A stretch of DNA of 64,000 nt from Methylobacterium longum (GTDB taxonomy: Bacteria; Pseudomonadota; Alphaproteobacteria; Rhizobiales; Beijerinckiaceae), in the NCBI RefSeq assembly GCF_022179385.1, contig NZ_BPQS01000009.1, forward strand, positions 62,001-126,000, given 5' to 3'. This document shows positions 8,026 through 17,255 of this stretch, one piece after another. How positions within the stretch are numbered: the first letter of the stretch is position 1; every line of letters starts with the position of its first letter. The notes beneath the pieces are model-generated. The model searched no databases, was not told where the DNA came from, and saw only the letters and a program-made list of their open reading frames with translations. A program made the translations under genes and the position numbers.

Positions 8026-9456
8026 ATGACGACACGACCTCCCAAAAGCGGCGGGCCGAGGGGGCGCAAGCCTCAGGCCGGCAAATCCAACGCAGGTCCG
8101 TTCAAGGCCGGCAAGTTCGGCGCCGGCAACGGCTACGCCGACGGCCGCGCCCGCACGGGCCCCCGCACCAGCGCCCGGGATGCCGCCGAGCGCGCCGCCC
8201 GCAACCGCGGCGACGATGCCGGGGCGCGCGACCCGTGGGGGGCCGGCCAGGCACCGGCGGCCGCTGCACCGGCGCGGCCCCCGAAGGCGCGCACCGCGCC
8301 GGCGTCGACACGCCGGGACGCGCCTCCGCCCCGCCGTACGGCCGCGCCCGCACCAGGCCGGCCCCCGGCCAAGCGCGCGGAGGCCTCGGCCCCCGCGCCG
8401 GCGCCCGCAGCCGCCCCGACACGCCGCGAGCAGCGCGCCGCCGCCTCCGCGACCCTCGCGTCCGGGGTACAGACTTTGACGGTGGAGCCGGACGAGGCCG
8501 GGATGCGGATCGACCGCTTCCTCACGGCCCGCTTCCCGCTCCTGCCCTTCACCCGCGTGCAAACCATCGTGCGCAAGGGTGAGTTGCGGGTCGACGGCAA
8601 GCGCGCCAAGCCGAACGACCGGCTGGAGCCGGGCATGAGCGTGCGCGTGCCGCCGCTGCGCCTTGAGCAGCCCACCGAGCGCCCGCGCAGCGCCGCCCGC
8701 GAGCAGGACGACGCGGAGTTCATCCGCTCGCTGATCCTCTACGAGGACGCGGACATGATGATCCTCAACAAGCCCTTCGGACTCGCGGTCCAGGGCGGGT
8801 CGGGGACGGTCCGGCACGTGGACGGCCTGCTCGCCGCGCTCACCAGCCCGGACGGCCAGAAGCCCCGCCTCGTTCACCGGCTGGACAAGGATACCGCCGG
8901 CTGCCTGATCGTCGCCAAGACCCGGCTCGCCGCGGCGACGCTGGCCAAGAGCTTCCGGTCCCGGGCGGCGCGGAAGATCTACTGGGCGCTGACCGCCGGC
9001 GTGCCGCGGGTGCGTCAGGGCCGCGTCTCCACCTACCTCGCCAAGGAGGAGCCCACCGACGCCGACGCGCGGATGCGCGTCGCCAAGCACGGCGACGAGG
9101 GTGCCAGCCACGCGCTGACCTACTACGCGATGGTCGACCAGGCCGCCCAGAAGCTGTCCTGGCTATCCTTCAAGCCGGTGACCGGCCGCACGCACCAGCT
9201 GCGCGCCCATGCGGCCCATATCGGCCACCCGATCGTCGGCGATCCCAAATATTTCTCCGTCGAGAACTGGGAGCTGCCGGGGGGTATCCAGAACCGGCTC
9301 CACCTGCTCGCCCGGCGGATCGTCATCCCGCACCCACGCACCGGCAAGCCCGTGGACGTGAGCGCGCCGCTGCCGCCCCACATGGCCCAGAGCTGGAACC
9401 TCCTCGGCTTCGATGCCGGCCGCTATGACCCGATCGTCGAGGCGCCGGAGGCCTGA
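8026..9456 (+). CDS. RluC/RluD-type pseudouridine synthase with long N-terminal tail
   Basis: 476 residues from ATG 8026; ATG 7978 is an in-frame alternative. Residues 1 to about 145 are a low-complexity basic, Ala/Pro-rich tail absent from E. coli RluC. An S4 RNA-binding domain follows (GMRIDRFLTARFPLLPFTRV ... GELRVDGKRAKPNDRL), then the catalytic domain with RLVHRLDKDTAGCLIVAKTR, whose Asp is the uridine-attacking nucleophile, and the KPVTGRTHQLRAH motif. It isomerises specific uridines in 23S rRNA; which positions cannot be told from sequence. The last 34 bases overlap the convergent hydrolase gene. Confidence 0.9.
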   Translation: MTTRPPKSGGPRGRKPQAGKSNAGPFKAGKFGAGNGYADGRARTGPRTSARDAAERAARNRGDDAGARDPWGAGQAPAAAAPARPPKARTAPASTRRDAPPPRRTAAPAPGRPPAKRAEASAPAPAPAAAPTRREQRAAASATLASGVQTLTVEPDEAGMRIDRFLTARFPLLPFTRVQTIVRKGELRVDGKRAKPNDRLEPGMSVRVPPLRLEQPTERPRSAAREQDDAEFIRSLILYEDADMMILNKPFGLAVQGGSGTVRHVDGLLAALTSPDGQKPRLVHRLDKDTAGCLIVAKTRLAAATLAKSFRSRAARKIYWALTAGVPRVRQGRVSTYLAKEEPTDADARMRVAKHGDEGASHALTYYAMVDQAAQKLSWLSFKPVTGRTHQLRAHAAHIGHPIVGDPKYFSVENWELPGGIQNRLHLLARRIVIPHPRTGKPVDVSAPLPPHMAQSWNLLGFDAGRYDPIVEAPEA

Positions 9457-10136
9457 TCCAGGAGCCACGGCACGATTGCGTCGGCCAGGGCCTCGGGCGC
9501 CTCCAGGGGCAGCATGTGGCCCGATCCGTCGATCACCGTGATCGTGGCGCCCGAAATGCCGTCGCGAAGCTCCCGTCCCTCGTCGAGGCCGCGCAGGGCG
9601 TCCTGCGCCGCCACCACCACCAGGGTCGGGCATCGGATCGTGCCGAGCCGGTCGAGGTCGGCCATGCGGGCTTGCCCGGCCTGGCGCAGGAACACCGGAC
9701 CGCCCAGCCGGTCGCCCATTCGGCGGATGCGCGCGAGGAGAGTCGCGTCCCCGGCCCGCTCCGGATGTACGGATTGAAGGATCGCGTTCCGGCTCAGTCC
9801 GGCGAAGCCCTGCTCGCGGACTTGTGCAACGGCGAACGCCTTCCGTGTCGCCTGCGCGCGCGTGTCGGCCCGCGCCGAGGTGGCGATCAGGACGAGGGCC
9901 TGGACCCGCTCGGGTGCGCGGTAGGCGACGGCCCGGGCCACGTAGCCGCCCATCGAGAAGCCTACCAGAGCGAACCGGTCCGGCGCTGCGGCGGCGACCC
10001 GCAGCGCCATGTCGTGGATGGTCGCGTCCTGCGTGACGTCGCCGTGCATCACCGGGCCGATCCCGGACAGACGGGGCATCAGGTCGGTCCACAGGTCGGG
10101 ATCGGTCATGAAGCCGGGGAGCAGCACGAGGTTCAT
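9423..10136 (-). CDS. Alpha/beta-fold hydrolase
   Basis: 237 residues from ATG 10136, where the family's N-terminal strand (MNLVLLPGFMTD) begins; the frame is open further upstream but without domain sequence. The nucleophile elbow is GFSMGG (Ser61), the acid probably the Asp of VVAAQDALRG and the base the His of GSGHMLPLE. Cytoplasmic, no signal peptide. The lid and substrate pocket give no clear substrate; relatives are annotated as esterases or BioH-like hydrolases. It converges with the pseudouridine synthase gene and is divergent from the PsiF-like gene. Confidence 0.8.
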   Translation of the reverse strand: MNLVLLPGFMTDPDLWTDLMPRLSGIGPVMHGDVTQDATIHDMALRVAAAAPDRFALVGFSMGGYVARAVAYRAPERVQALVLIATSARADTRAQATRKAFAVAQVREQGFAGLSRNAILQSVHPERAGDATLLARIRRMGDRLGGPVFLRQAGQARMADLDRLGTIRCPTLVVVAAQDALRGLDEGRELRDGISGATITVIDGSGHMLPLEAPEALADAIVPWLLDQASGASTIGS

Positions 10137-10327
10137 GACCGGTTCCGTACTCCGCGTGCCGGCTTCGGCGCCGCCGGTCGCCGCGCATGATACGAGCCTG
10201 GATGCGGCCCGACATCCCAGGGTCTCGCGTCCGGCATGCCTTGGCAACCGGTCGCGCCGCCTCATATGCTGCCCCGCACCCCGACACTCCCCGGGATGCG
10301 ATTCCAAGCGGTTCGAGATCCTGACGC

Positions 10328-10708
10328 ATGAAGCTCGCGATGCTGGCCTGCCTCGCCGCCCTGTGCCTCACCGGGCCGATCGCGCATGCCGCGCCGGGCG
10401 AGGCGCCCAAATCCACGGCACCGGTCCATCCGGCGGCGCCGACCGAGGCGGCGAAGTCGCAACCGTCCGCCGCGCCGGGGGACGCGGCATCGCCCGCGCA
10501 GACCGCGCCGCGGCCGGCCTCAAGCGGCCGGGCCGAGCGCCGGCGGCGGTCCTACGCGGCCTGCAACCGCGCGTCGCACCAGCGGGGCCTGCGCGGCGGC
10601 AAGCGGCGGCGCTTCCTGATCCGCTGCCGTCTCGGCTACGAGCGCACCCGCGGCCAGGCCGGTCAGCCCGCCGCCGGCCCGCTGCCGCAGACGGGCCGGA
10701 AGCCGTGA
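10328..10708 (+). CDS. Small secreted protein with a PsiF-like repeat
   Basis: 126 residues: a signal peptide (MKLAMLACLAALCLTGPIAH, cleavage near AHA-AP), a Pro/Ala-rich linker of about 45 residues, and one basic module YAACNRASHQRGLRGGKRRR followed by FLIRCRL. The CN...(G)L.G..R..F...C spacing is that of the PsiF repeat known from phosphate-starvation-inducible periplasmic proteins, here a single, arginine-rich copy instead of the usual two. Function of PsiF is unknown. Periplasmic location is inferred. Confidence 0.65.
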   Translation: MKLAMLACLAALCLTGPIAHAAPGEAPKSTAPVHPAAPTEAAKSQPSAAPGDAASPAQTAPRPASSGRAERRRRSYAACNRASHQRGLRGGKRRRFLIRCRLGYERTRGQAGQPAAGPLPQTGRKP

Positions 10709-10751
10709 TGCGGGCCGGCGCGCCCGCGCGGCCCCCGGCCCGCCACCGGCC

Positions 10752-11417
10752 ATGAGGCTCATCGTCTTCGACGTCGACGGGACCCTCGTCGACAGCCAGC
10801 ACTTGATCGTGGCGGCCCAGGGGATCGCCTTCGCGGAGAACGGCCTGCGGGCTCCGGAGCGGCGGGAGGCGCTGTCCGTGGTCGGCCTGTCGCTGCCGCA
10901 GGCCTTCCGCCGCCTCGTGGGCGAGGATGGTCCGATCGTCGAACTCTCGGAGAGCTACAAGCAGGCCTACAACCGCCTGCGCCTCGATCCGGCGCACGAG
11001 GAGCCGCTGTTCCCCGGCATGGCGGAGCTTCTGGCCGCGCTGCACGCCCGGGACGACGTGCTGATCGGCCTCGCCACCGGCAAGTCGCGGCGGGGCGTCG
11101 ACCGGCTGATCGCGCACCACGGCTGGGCGGATTGGTTCGCCACGACGCAGAGCGCCGACGACGCGCCGTCGAAGCCCGACCCGACCATGCTGCGGCAGGC
11201 CATGGACGAGGCCGGCTGCGAGCCCGGGGCGACCATCATGGTCGGCGACACCACCTTCGACATCGCCATGGGCGTGGCGGCCGGCGCCGTCGCCGTGGGG
11301 GTGGCCTGGGGCTACCACCCGCCCGAATCCCTCTACGGGGCCGGCGCCGTGACGGTGGTTCCCAGCGCCGCCGCGCTGGCGGCGCGACTCCTCGATGGAA
11401 TCGACGCGGCACGGTGA
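10752..11417 (+). CDS. HAD-superfamily hydrolase (phosphoglycolate-phosphatase-like)
   Basis: 221 residues. Motif I is FDVDGTLVDS (nucleophile Asp7, acid/base Asp9), motif II ATGKSRRG, motif III lysine in SKPDPTM, and motif IV GDTTFDIAMG, with a helical cap between motifs I and II. This is the Gph/PGMB branch of HAD phosphatases. The exact phosphoester is not readable from sequence. It lies 45 bases upstream of the ATP12-type gene on the same strand and is probably co-transcribed with it. Confidence 0.85.
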   Translation: MRLIVFDVDGTLVDSQHLIVAAQGIAFAENGLRAPERREALSVVGLSLPQAFRRLVGEDGPIVELSESYKQAYNRLRLDPAHEEPLFPGMAELLAALHARDDVLIGLATGKSRRGVDRLIAHHGWADWFATTQSADDAPSKPDPTMLRQAMDEAGCEPGATIMVGDTTFDIAMGVAAGAVAVGVAWGYHPPESLYGAGAVTVVPSAAALAARLLDGIDAAR

Positions 11418-11462
11418 GCCGGAAGGCTCGCGCGCGGGCCGCGGAACGCCTATCTCGCGGTC

Positions 11463-12254
11463 ATGAGCGATGAGACGACTGACTGGCTCGGGCAACCGGG
11501 CGACGCCGAGCGACCCGACCCGGTGCGGGCGGCGCGCGGCCATGCGAAGCCGGCCCTGCCCCGGCGCTTCTACACGGAGGCCGGCTTCTCCGAGGACGCG
11601 GACGGGTTCCGCCTGACCCTCGACGGACGCCCCGCCAACACCCCGGCCCGCAACCCGCTGCGTCTGCCCAGCCGGGACTTGGCCGCGAAGGTCGCGGCCG
11701 AGTGGGCCGCGCAGGAGACGTCGATCGACCCGGCCCGGATGCCCCTGACGCGCCTCGCCAACACGGCGATCGACGGGGTCGCCCCCCGCCACGCGGCCGT
11801 GGTGGAGGACCTGTGCGCCTACGCGGGCACGGATCTGGTGGCCTACCGGGCGGGGGATCCGGAACGTCTGGTGCGGGCTCAGGCCGAGGCCTGGGACCCG
11901 ATCCTCGTCTGGGCGCGGGAAGAACTCGGCGCCCGGGTCATCCTGAGCGAGGGCGTGATGCATGTGGCGCAGCCGCCCGACACGATTCGGGCCCTCTCCG
12001 AGGCGGTGGCGGCCGAGACGGATCCGTTCGCGCTGACGGGCCTGCACACGCTGACGACGCTTTCCGGCTCCCTGCTGATTGCCCTGGCGGTGCTGCGCGG
12101 CCGGCTGACCCCGGCCGAGGCCTGGGCCGCGGCGCACGTCGACGAGACCTATCAGGCCGAGGTCTGGGGCCGGGACGCGGAGGCCGAAGCCCGCCTCGCG
12201 GCCCGCCGCGCCGATTTCGAGGCTGCCGCCGCGTTCGTCGGGGCGGGGCGCTGA
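11463..12254 (+). CDS. ATP12 family F1-ATPase assembly chaperone
   Basis: 263 residues. The family signature is clear: PRRFYTEAGFSEDADGFRLT near residue 37, DGRPANTPARNPL, EWAAQETSIDPARMPLTRLA, and further on CAYAGTDLVAYRA and EAWDPILVWAREELGA. ATP12 proteins of mitochondria and alphaproteobacteria bind the F1 alpha subunit during ATP synthase assembly. The protein is soluble. Presence of this family supports an alphaproteobacterial host. Confidence 0.9.
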   Translation: MSDETTDWLGQPGDAERPDPVRAARGHAKPALPRRFYTEAGFSEDADGFRLTLDGRPANTPARNPLRLPSRDLAAKVAAEWAAQETSIDPARMPLTRLANTAIDGVAPRHAAVVEDLCAYAGTDLVAYRAGDPERLVRAQAEAWDPILVWAREELGARVILSEGVMHVAQPPDTIRALSEAVAAETDPFALTGLHTLTTLSGSLLIALAVLRGRLTPAEAWAAAHVDETYQAEVWGRDAEAEARLAARRADFEAAAAFVGAGR

Positions 12255-12391
12255 ATCGGCACCGCCGTCCGGCCCGGTCTCCCAGATGCAATTGCGCAAC
12301 AATCCCGAAATCCGGGCGAAACGCGCGTGCCGTCCGCTGACTCCGGGCGAGGACTGACTTATGGATCGCCTGTCCTGTTTTCGGGTCGACC

Positions 12392-12688
12392 ATGCGTACC
12401 GATCAGCCAGTCTGCTGCCGTTTCGAAAGTGAGCTGACGTCGCTGATCGCGCAGAATCAGTCTTCGGGTCTCGACGGGACGCGCGATGCGCTGTTCGAGG
12501 CGTTGCGCGCGCTGGAAGGACGGGCCAGATCGGAGGCAGCCTCGGCGCTGACCTTGCGGAAGATCGCGGAGGCTCGCTTCCTCGTCGGCATTCTTCGCGA
12601 CGCCGTGCGCCCGTTCCCGGTGGCGCCCCTGCGGACGGTGCTGCGGGTGCGGGAGCGTCCCCGAGCCCCCGTGGATCTCGACGCCTGA
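12392..12688 (+). CDS. Hypothetical protein
   Basis: 98 residues, helical, no recognised domain. The N-terminus (MRTDQPVCCRFESELTSLIA) carries two adjacent cysteines; the middle is an Ala/Arg-rich helix and the C-terminus is basic and proline-rich. Codon use is GC-rich at third positions like its neighbours. The 137 bases upstream leave room for its own promoter. It could still be a chance frame. Confidence 0.5.
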   Translation: MRTDQPVCCRFESELTSLIAQNQSSGLDGTRDALFEALRALEGRARSEAASALTLRKIAEARFLVGILRDAVRPFPVAPLRTVLRVRERPRAPVDLDA

Positions 12689-12716
12689 GGCATCCCGACG
12701 CGTTACGGCCGGGGCG

Positions 12717-13208
12717 TCATCCCCCCGCCGACAAGGCGGCCTCGACCTGCGCCTCCAGGGCGGCCGGCTTGGTCGCGGGGGCGAACCGCGCGAGGACCCG
12801 GCCGTCGCGGCCCACCAGGAACTTGGTGAAGTTCCACTTGATCGCCCGCATGCCGAGCAGCCCGGGCTTGGCCCGGGTCAGGTGGTCATACAGCGGATCG
12901 GCCCCGGGCCCGTTCACCGCGATCTTGCCGAGCACCGGGAAGGTCACGTCGTAGCGCAGCGTGCAGAAGTGCTCGATCTCCGCGGCATCACCCGGCTCCT
13001 GAGCGCCGAACTGGTTGCAGGGAAAGCCCAGGACCGTGAGGCCTGCGTCCCGGTGGCGGCGCCAGAGCGCTTCCAGCCCTTCGTATTGCGGGGTGAAGCC
13101 GCAGCGCGAGGCGGTGTTGACCACCAGCAGAACGCGGCCGCGGTGCTGCGCCAGCGGGTAGGCGTGGCCGTCGGCGGCGGCGACGGTGAAGTCGTGGACG
13201 ATCGTCAT
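12717..13208 (-). CDS. Glutathione peroxidase family (cysteine type)
   Basis: 163 residues with the full GPx signature: NTASRCGFTPQYEGL (peroxidatic Cys36 in place of selenocysteine), FPCNQFGAQEPG (Gln66 plus a second Cys64) and the WNFTKFLVGRDG block (Trp125, Asn126). No signal peptide, so cytoplasmic. Bacterial members of this type usually reduce hydroperoxides with thioredoxin rather than glutathione. The gene stands alone on the minus strand. Confidence 0.9.
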   Translation of the reverse strand: MTIVHDFTVAAADGHAYPLAQHRGRVLLVVNTASRCGFTPQYEGLEALWRRHRDAGLTVLGFPCNQFGAQEPGDAAEIEHFCTLRYDVTFPVLGKIAVNGPGADPLYDHLTRAKPGLLGMRAIKWNFTKFLVGRDGRVLARFAPATKPAALEAQVEAALSAGG

Positions 13209-13599
13209 CCAAGATCACTCGGCCAAACCGGCCGCGCTCGCAAGATCCGACCCGCAGCGGCGCTGCCGAAGTCCCGGCGGGACAGGGCGCGTCGCGGTCC
13301 GCGCGCCGCGCAGTCCGACGTGGCCTAGCCGGCGCCGCCTCCCCGGCCTGTGCACAGGCCAGGCCTGGCGACATCCCGGCATGGTGGCGCGTGAGCGCCG
13401 ACCGCGCCCCCGCCCCCGCCGGGACCCGATCGGGCGCGCGGAGGACGCGCCATCACGTTCACGTCCACGACGGCTGCTCGGAGCCGGAGGCGATGGGGAC
13501 CGAGCTGCCGGCCGCGCAGGCCGCGCGGCTCGCGGCGATGCGGAGAAGCACCCTCCCGGAATGCCGGGTCGGTGCGCGCCGCGCCCTGCTCGCGCGCCG
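13209..13599. other. 390-base intergenic region
   Basis: Contains upstream sequence of the peroxidase gene. A plus-strand frame (13391-13639) overlaps the neighbouring gene's end and shows no domain, so it is not called. No repeat or RNA signature was recognised. Confidence 0.4.
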
Positions 13600-14133
13600 T
13601 CAGGCCGGGACCTTCTCCACGTCGAAGCTCGGGCCCTGAGGGGTCATACGGTCGCGGGTGACGATGCGCTCATGGGCCGAGACCACGCCGAGGCTGACGT
13701 CGCGGTCGGGCAGGACCATCGTGGTGGTCTTGTTGACGTGGACCAGCACGTGGCGCCGCAGGGGGGCGGAGGCTGCGGCCCACCGCTTGAGCTGCCCGTA
13801 ATGGGGCTCGCGCCGCCACGCGTTCGGCTGACCGGGATCGACCTGCACGTTCATGTTGCGGGTGAGCGGATCGAGGGTGAGCACCATCTTGGCTCGGTCG
13901 GGCTTCCATTCCGGACCGAGCCAGCCCTCCGTCATCCAGAGGCAGTGGAACGCCCGGCAATGGTCGGGGCGCGTCGCGTGGATGGCGCAGCCCTGTCCGG
14001 CCTTGGTGTGGCGGCACCACTGGCCGGCCACGCTGGCGACGGCCGGCACGTCGTAGACCTTGCAGCAGAGGGTGCAGGCGCCGCAGGCGCGGCCGGGGGC
14101 GGGCTGGGCGACGAAAGCTTCGGGGTTCAGCAT
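13600..14133 (-). CDS. Cysteine-cluster protein, YkgJ-like (CxxCxxCC)
   Basis: 177 residues from ATG 14133; ATG 14160 would add nine residues. The metal-cluster motif ACGACTLCCKVYDVP lies near the N-terminus and further conserved cysteines follow in WCRHTKAGQGCAIHATRPDH and CRAFHCLW. This is the 'zinc/iron-chelating domain' family, presumed to bind an Fe-S cluster or zinc, with unknown reaction. The second half (MVLTLDPLTRNMNVQVDPGQ ... VLVHVNKTTTMVL) is the usual companion region. Divergent from the aminotransferase gene. Confidence 0.8.
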   Translation of the reverse strand: MLNPEAFVAQPAPGRACGACTLCCKVYDVPAVASVAGQWCRHTKAGQGCAIHATRPDHCRAFHCLWMTEGWLGPEWKPDRAKMVLTLDPLTRNMNVQVDPGQPNAWRREPHYGQLKRWAAASAPLRRHVLVHVNKTTTMVLPDRDVSLGVVSAHERIVTRDRMTPQGPSFDVEKVPA

Positions 14134-14257
14134 GGGGCATACAGCAAGCGCGGCATGCATCCGGCTACGGCCGGACGCGGATCCGCCGGGCTACCTGCGG
14201 GCGCATCAGGTCGGTAGTGTGGCGGCGGATCCAAGCGGCTTGAGGACCTTGCGACCG

Positions 14258-15646
14258 ATGCTGTCAAATCTCGCGACCCGCGACGTCGAAACCCTGCTCC
14301 ACCCCTACACCAACCTGTCGACGCACCGGCACACCGGTCCGCTGGTCCTGGAGCGCGGCGCGGGTGTCCACGTCTTCGACACGGAGGGGCGGTCCTACAT
14401 CGAGGGCATGTCGGGCCTCTGGTGCACGGCCTTGGGCTACTCGAACGCGGAACTCGTGGAGGCGGCCCGGGAGCAGATGGCGCGCCTGCCGTTCACGCAC
14501 CTGTTCTCCGGCCGCAGTCACGACCCGGGGATCGAGCTGGCCGAGACGCTGAAGGAGCTGATGCCGGTCCCGACCTCGAAGATCTTCTTCACCTCGTCGG
14601 GCTCGGAGGCCAACGACACCCAGGTGAAGCTCGCGTGGTACTACAACAACGCGCTGGGACGGCCGAGGAAGAAGAAGATCATCGCCCGGCAGAAGGGCTA
14701 TCACGGCGTCACCGTGGCGAGCGCCTCGATGACCGGCCTCGCGGCGAACCATGCCGACTGGGACCTGCCGCTGCCCGGATTCCTGCACGTCTCCTGTGCG
14801 CACCATTACCGGGGCGCCGAAGCGGGCGAGAGCGAGGAGGCCTACTCGGCCCGGCTCGCCGCCGAGCTGGAGGAGACCATCCTGCGCGAGGGTCCGGAGA
14901 CGGTGGCGGCCTTCATCGCCGAGCCCGTGATGGGTGCCGGCGGGGCGATCGTGCCGCCGCGGGGCTATTTCGCGGCCATCCAGGCCGTCCTGGCGAAGTA
15001 CGAGGTCCGCCTGATCGCCGACGAGGTGATCTGCGGCTTCGGCCGCCTCGGGACTTGGTTCGGCAGCGAGGCGCTCGGCATGAGGCCGGACTCGATCTCC
15101 TTCGCCAAGGCGCTCACCTCGGCCTACATGCCGCTCGGCGGCGTGAGCATCGACGAGCCGCTCTACGAGGCGCTGGTCGGCCAGAGCGAGAAGATCGGCA
15201 CCTTCGGGCACGGCACCACCTATTCCGGTCACCCGGTGGCCGCCGCGGTGGCGCTGAAGGCGATCGAGATCTACCGCCGCGACCGCGTGATCGAGGGCGC
15301 GGCCGAGAAGGCGCCGCACTTCCAGCGCCGGCTCTCGGCGCTCGCGGAGCACGCCATCGTGGGCGAGGCCGGGGGCATGGGCCTGATCGGCGGCCTGGAG
15401 ATCGTCGCCGACAAGGCCACCAAGCGGCAGTACGATCCGAAGGCCGGGGTGGCCGCGCGCTGCGTGGCCTTCGCGCAGGGCGAGGGTCTGATCGTGCGGG
15501 CGCTCGCGGGCGACCGCGTGGCCGTCTGCCCGCCGCTGATCATCGCGTCCGACGAGGTCGACGCGCTGTTCGACCGGCTCGGCCGGGCGCTCGACCGGAC
15601 CCGCGACTGGATCCGCGCCGAGGGGCTGGAGGCGATGCCGGGGTGA
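14258..15646 (+). CDS. Class III PLP-dependent aminotransferase
   Basis: 462 residues from ATG 14258; the longer open frame from 14060 overlaps the divergent gene and adds no domain. The N-terminus (HPYTNLSTHRHTGPLVLERG, GMSGLWC) and FFTSSGSEANDTQVK define the omega-amino-acid:pyruvate/polyamine aminotransferase group. The PLP aspartate lies in IADEVICGFGRLG (Asp255) and the Schiff-base lysine in SFAKALTSAYMPLGG (Lys284); GTTYSGHPVAAA binds phosphate across the dimer. The likely reaction is transfer of a terminal amino group from a diamine or omega-amino acid to pyruvate; donor not determinable. Confidence 0.88.
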   Translation: MLSNLATRDVETLLHPYTNLSTHRHTGPLVLERGAGVHVFDTEGRSYIEGMSGLWCTALGYSNAELVEAAREQMARLPFTHLFSGRSHDPGIELAETLKELMPVPTSKIFFTSSGSEANDTQVKLAWYYNNALGRPRKKKIIARQKGYHGVTVASASMTGLAANHADWDLPLPGFLHVSCAHHYRGAEAGESEEAYSARLAAELEETILREGPETVAAFIAEPVMGAGGAIVPPRGYFAAIQAVLAKYEVRLIADEVICGFGRLGTWFGSEALGMRPDSISFAKALTSAYMPLGGVSIDEPLYEALVGQSEKIGTFGHGTTYSGHPVAAAVALKAIEIYRRDRVIEGAAEKAPHFQRRLSALAEHAIVGEAGGMGLIGGLEIVADKATKRQYDPKAGVAARCVAFAQGEGLIVRALAGDRVAVCPPLIIASDEVDALFDRLGRALDRTRDWIRAEGLEAMPG

Positions 15647-15652
15647 CACGGG

Positions 15653-15678
15653 CGGCCCGGATCGACCCATCCGGGCCG
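15653..15678 (+). terminator. Strong hairpin after the aminotransferase gene
   Basis: A perfect 10-bp stem CGGCCCGGAT/ATCCGGGCCG with a 6-base loop starts 7 bases after the stop codon. There is no clear T-tract, so it may act as a 3' end stabiliser or a Rho-assisted terminator. Confidence 0.55.
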
Positions 15679-15873
15679 CATCTCCGGGCCGATCCCTCAG
15701 CCCGCGGGGCCTGATCCCGCGGGGCCTGCGCGGCACCCCCGGACGCGGGGGTGGGCTGGATCCCCTCGTCGGGGAACCCGACGGCGTCGCACCGAGCGAT
15801 TGGGGGCGCCTCCGGCGCGACCGGACGGCGCCGTCCGCGAAGGTGGCGCCGGTGTCATCCGTCCATAGGGAAA

Positions 15874-17196
15874 TCAGGCCGGGTCGCGCTGCGCGTCCGG
15901 CTGCGCGATCGCCTGGAGCCCCGCCGGGGTCAGCGGCGTGATCCGCAGGGTGGTGATCCGGTTCTTGGCCTTCCGCAGCACGTGGAAGCGGAAGCCGTGG
16001 AAGTTGAAGGCCGTCCCCTGGTCGGGGATGGTCCGGGCCTCGTGGATGACGAGGCCGGCGATCGTGGTGGCCTCCTCGTCGGGCAGGTTCCAGTCCATGG
16101 CGCGGTTCAGATCGCGGATCGGCACGCCGCCGTCGACGTTCACCGAACCGTCCCCCTGCGGCCGCACGCCGGAGACCGCGACGTCGTGCTCGTCGGCGAT
16201 CTCGCCGACGATCTCCTCCAGGATGTCCTCCAGGGTGACGAGGCCCATCACCTCGCCGTACTCGTCCACGACGAGGGCGAAGTGGGTCTTCTTGGTCAGG
16301 AAGGCCTTGAGCTGGGCGCGCAACGACGTGGTACCCGGCACGAACCACGTCTCCAGGGCCAGCGCCTCGACCTTCAGGCCGGAGGCGTCGCCGCCCGCGG
16401 CGTCGAGCGCGCGCAACAGGTCCTTGGCGTGGAGCACGCCGACGATGTTCTCCGGCGTGCCGCGCCACAGGGGCATCCGCGTGTAGGGCGAGGACAGCAC
16501 CGCCCGGACGATGTCCTCGGAGGGCTGGTCGGCGTCGATCGCCCGCATCTTCGTGCGGTGGACCATCACGTCGGAGACCGACAGGTCCGAGAGGTCGAGG
16601 AGGCCGCCGAGCATGTCGCGCTCGGCCTTGGCGACCCCGCCCTCGCGGTGCATCAGCGCCACCTGCCCGCGCAGCTCCTCGGCCGCGGTGAGGATCGACT
16701 GGTGCTCGCCGATCGTGACGCCGAAGGGCTTCAGCATCAGCCGCACGACGTGCTCGATGGCGATCGCCGCCGGCCCCATGATCGCGACCGCGAAGGCCAC
16801 CGGCCGCGCCGTGAGCAGCGCCGCCTTGTCGGGTTTGGAGATGGCGAGCGTCTTCGGCAGCACCTCGGCGAAGACGATGACCAGCACCGACATGCCCACG
16901 GTCGCGTAGATCACGCCGCTCTTGCCGAACAGCGCCGTGAGCACGCTGGTGGTGAAGGCCGAGGCGCCGATCGCCACGATGTTGTAGCCGATCAGCATGG
17001 CGCCGATGAAGCGCTCGCGGATCGCCAGGATGCGGTTGACGATCGCGGCCCGCGGGTCCCCGGCCTGCTCCAGGGCGTGCATCCGCGCCCGGGACGCCGC
17101 CGTGAAGGCCGTCTCCGCCCCCGCGAAGAAGGCCGAGAGCAGCAGCGAGATCACCACGATGCTCGCGGCGAACCACAGGTCGATATGGGTTTCCAT
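15874..17196 (-). CDS. CNNM/CorC-type transporter: DUF21, two CBS domains, CorC_HlyC
   Basis: 440 residues from ATG 17196; an in-frame TTG at 17205 is the alternative. The N-terminal DUF21 membrane domain (about residues 1-180) has four hydrophobic segments and the signature SAFFAGAETAFTAASRARM. A CBS pair follows (SDVMVHRTKMRAID ... IVGVLHAKDLL; FALVVDEYGEVMGLVTLEDI) and ends in a CorC_HlyC domain with VDGGVPIRDLNR. Family members move Mg2+ (or Co2+) with adenine nucleotides sensed by CBS domains; the older 'haemolysin' label is not a function here. Not in an obvious operon. Confidence 0.9.
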   Translation of the reverse strand: METHIDLWFAASIVVISLLLSAFFAGAETAFTAASRARMHALEQAGDPRAAIVNRILAIRERFIGAMLIGYNIVAIGASAFTTSVLTALFGKSGVIYATVGMSVLVIVFAEVLPKTLAISKPDKAALLTARPVAFAVAIMGPAAIAIEHVVRLMLKPFGVTIGEHQSILTAAEELRGQVALMHREGGVAKAERDMLGGLLDLSDLSVSDVMVHRTKMRAIDADQPSEDIVRAVLSSPYTRMPLWRGTPENIVGVLHAKDLLRALDAAGGDASGLKVEALALETWFVPGTTSLRAQLKAFLTKKTHFALVVDEYGEVMGLVTLEDILEEIVGEIADEHDVAVSGVRPQGDGSVNVDGGVPIRDLNRAMDWNLPDEEATTIAGLVIHEARTIPDQGTAFNFHGFRFHVLRKAKNRITTLRITPLTPAGLQAIAQPDAQRDPA

Positions 17197-17255
17197 CGGT
17201 TCCAAGGAGCACGCTCATGCGGCGGGGCGGCCGCCCATATAGCGTCTCCCGCGCG

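Noticed and set aside
13391..13639. 82-residue plus-strand ORF in the gap after the peroxidase gene
   Set aside because: Overlaps the end of the YkgJ-like gene, Arg/Ala-rich, no ribosome-binding site.
14264..17218. 984-residue minus-strand open frame
   Set aside because: Antisense to the aminotransferase gene and out of frame with the CorC-type gene, which explains the real coding; low-complexity translation.
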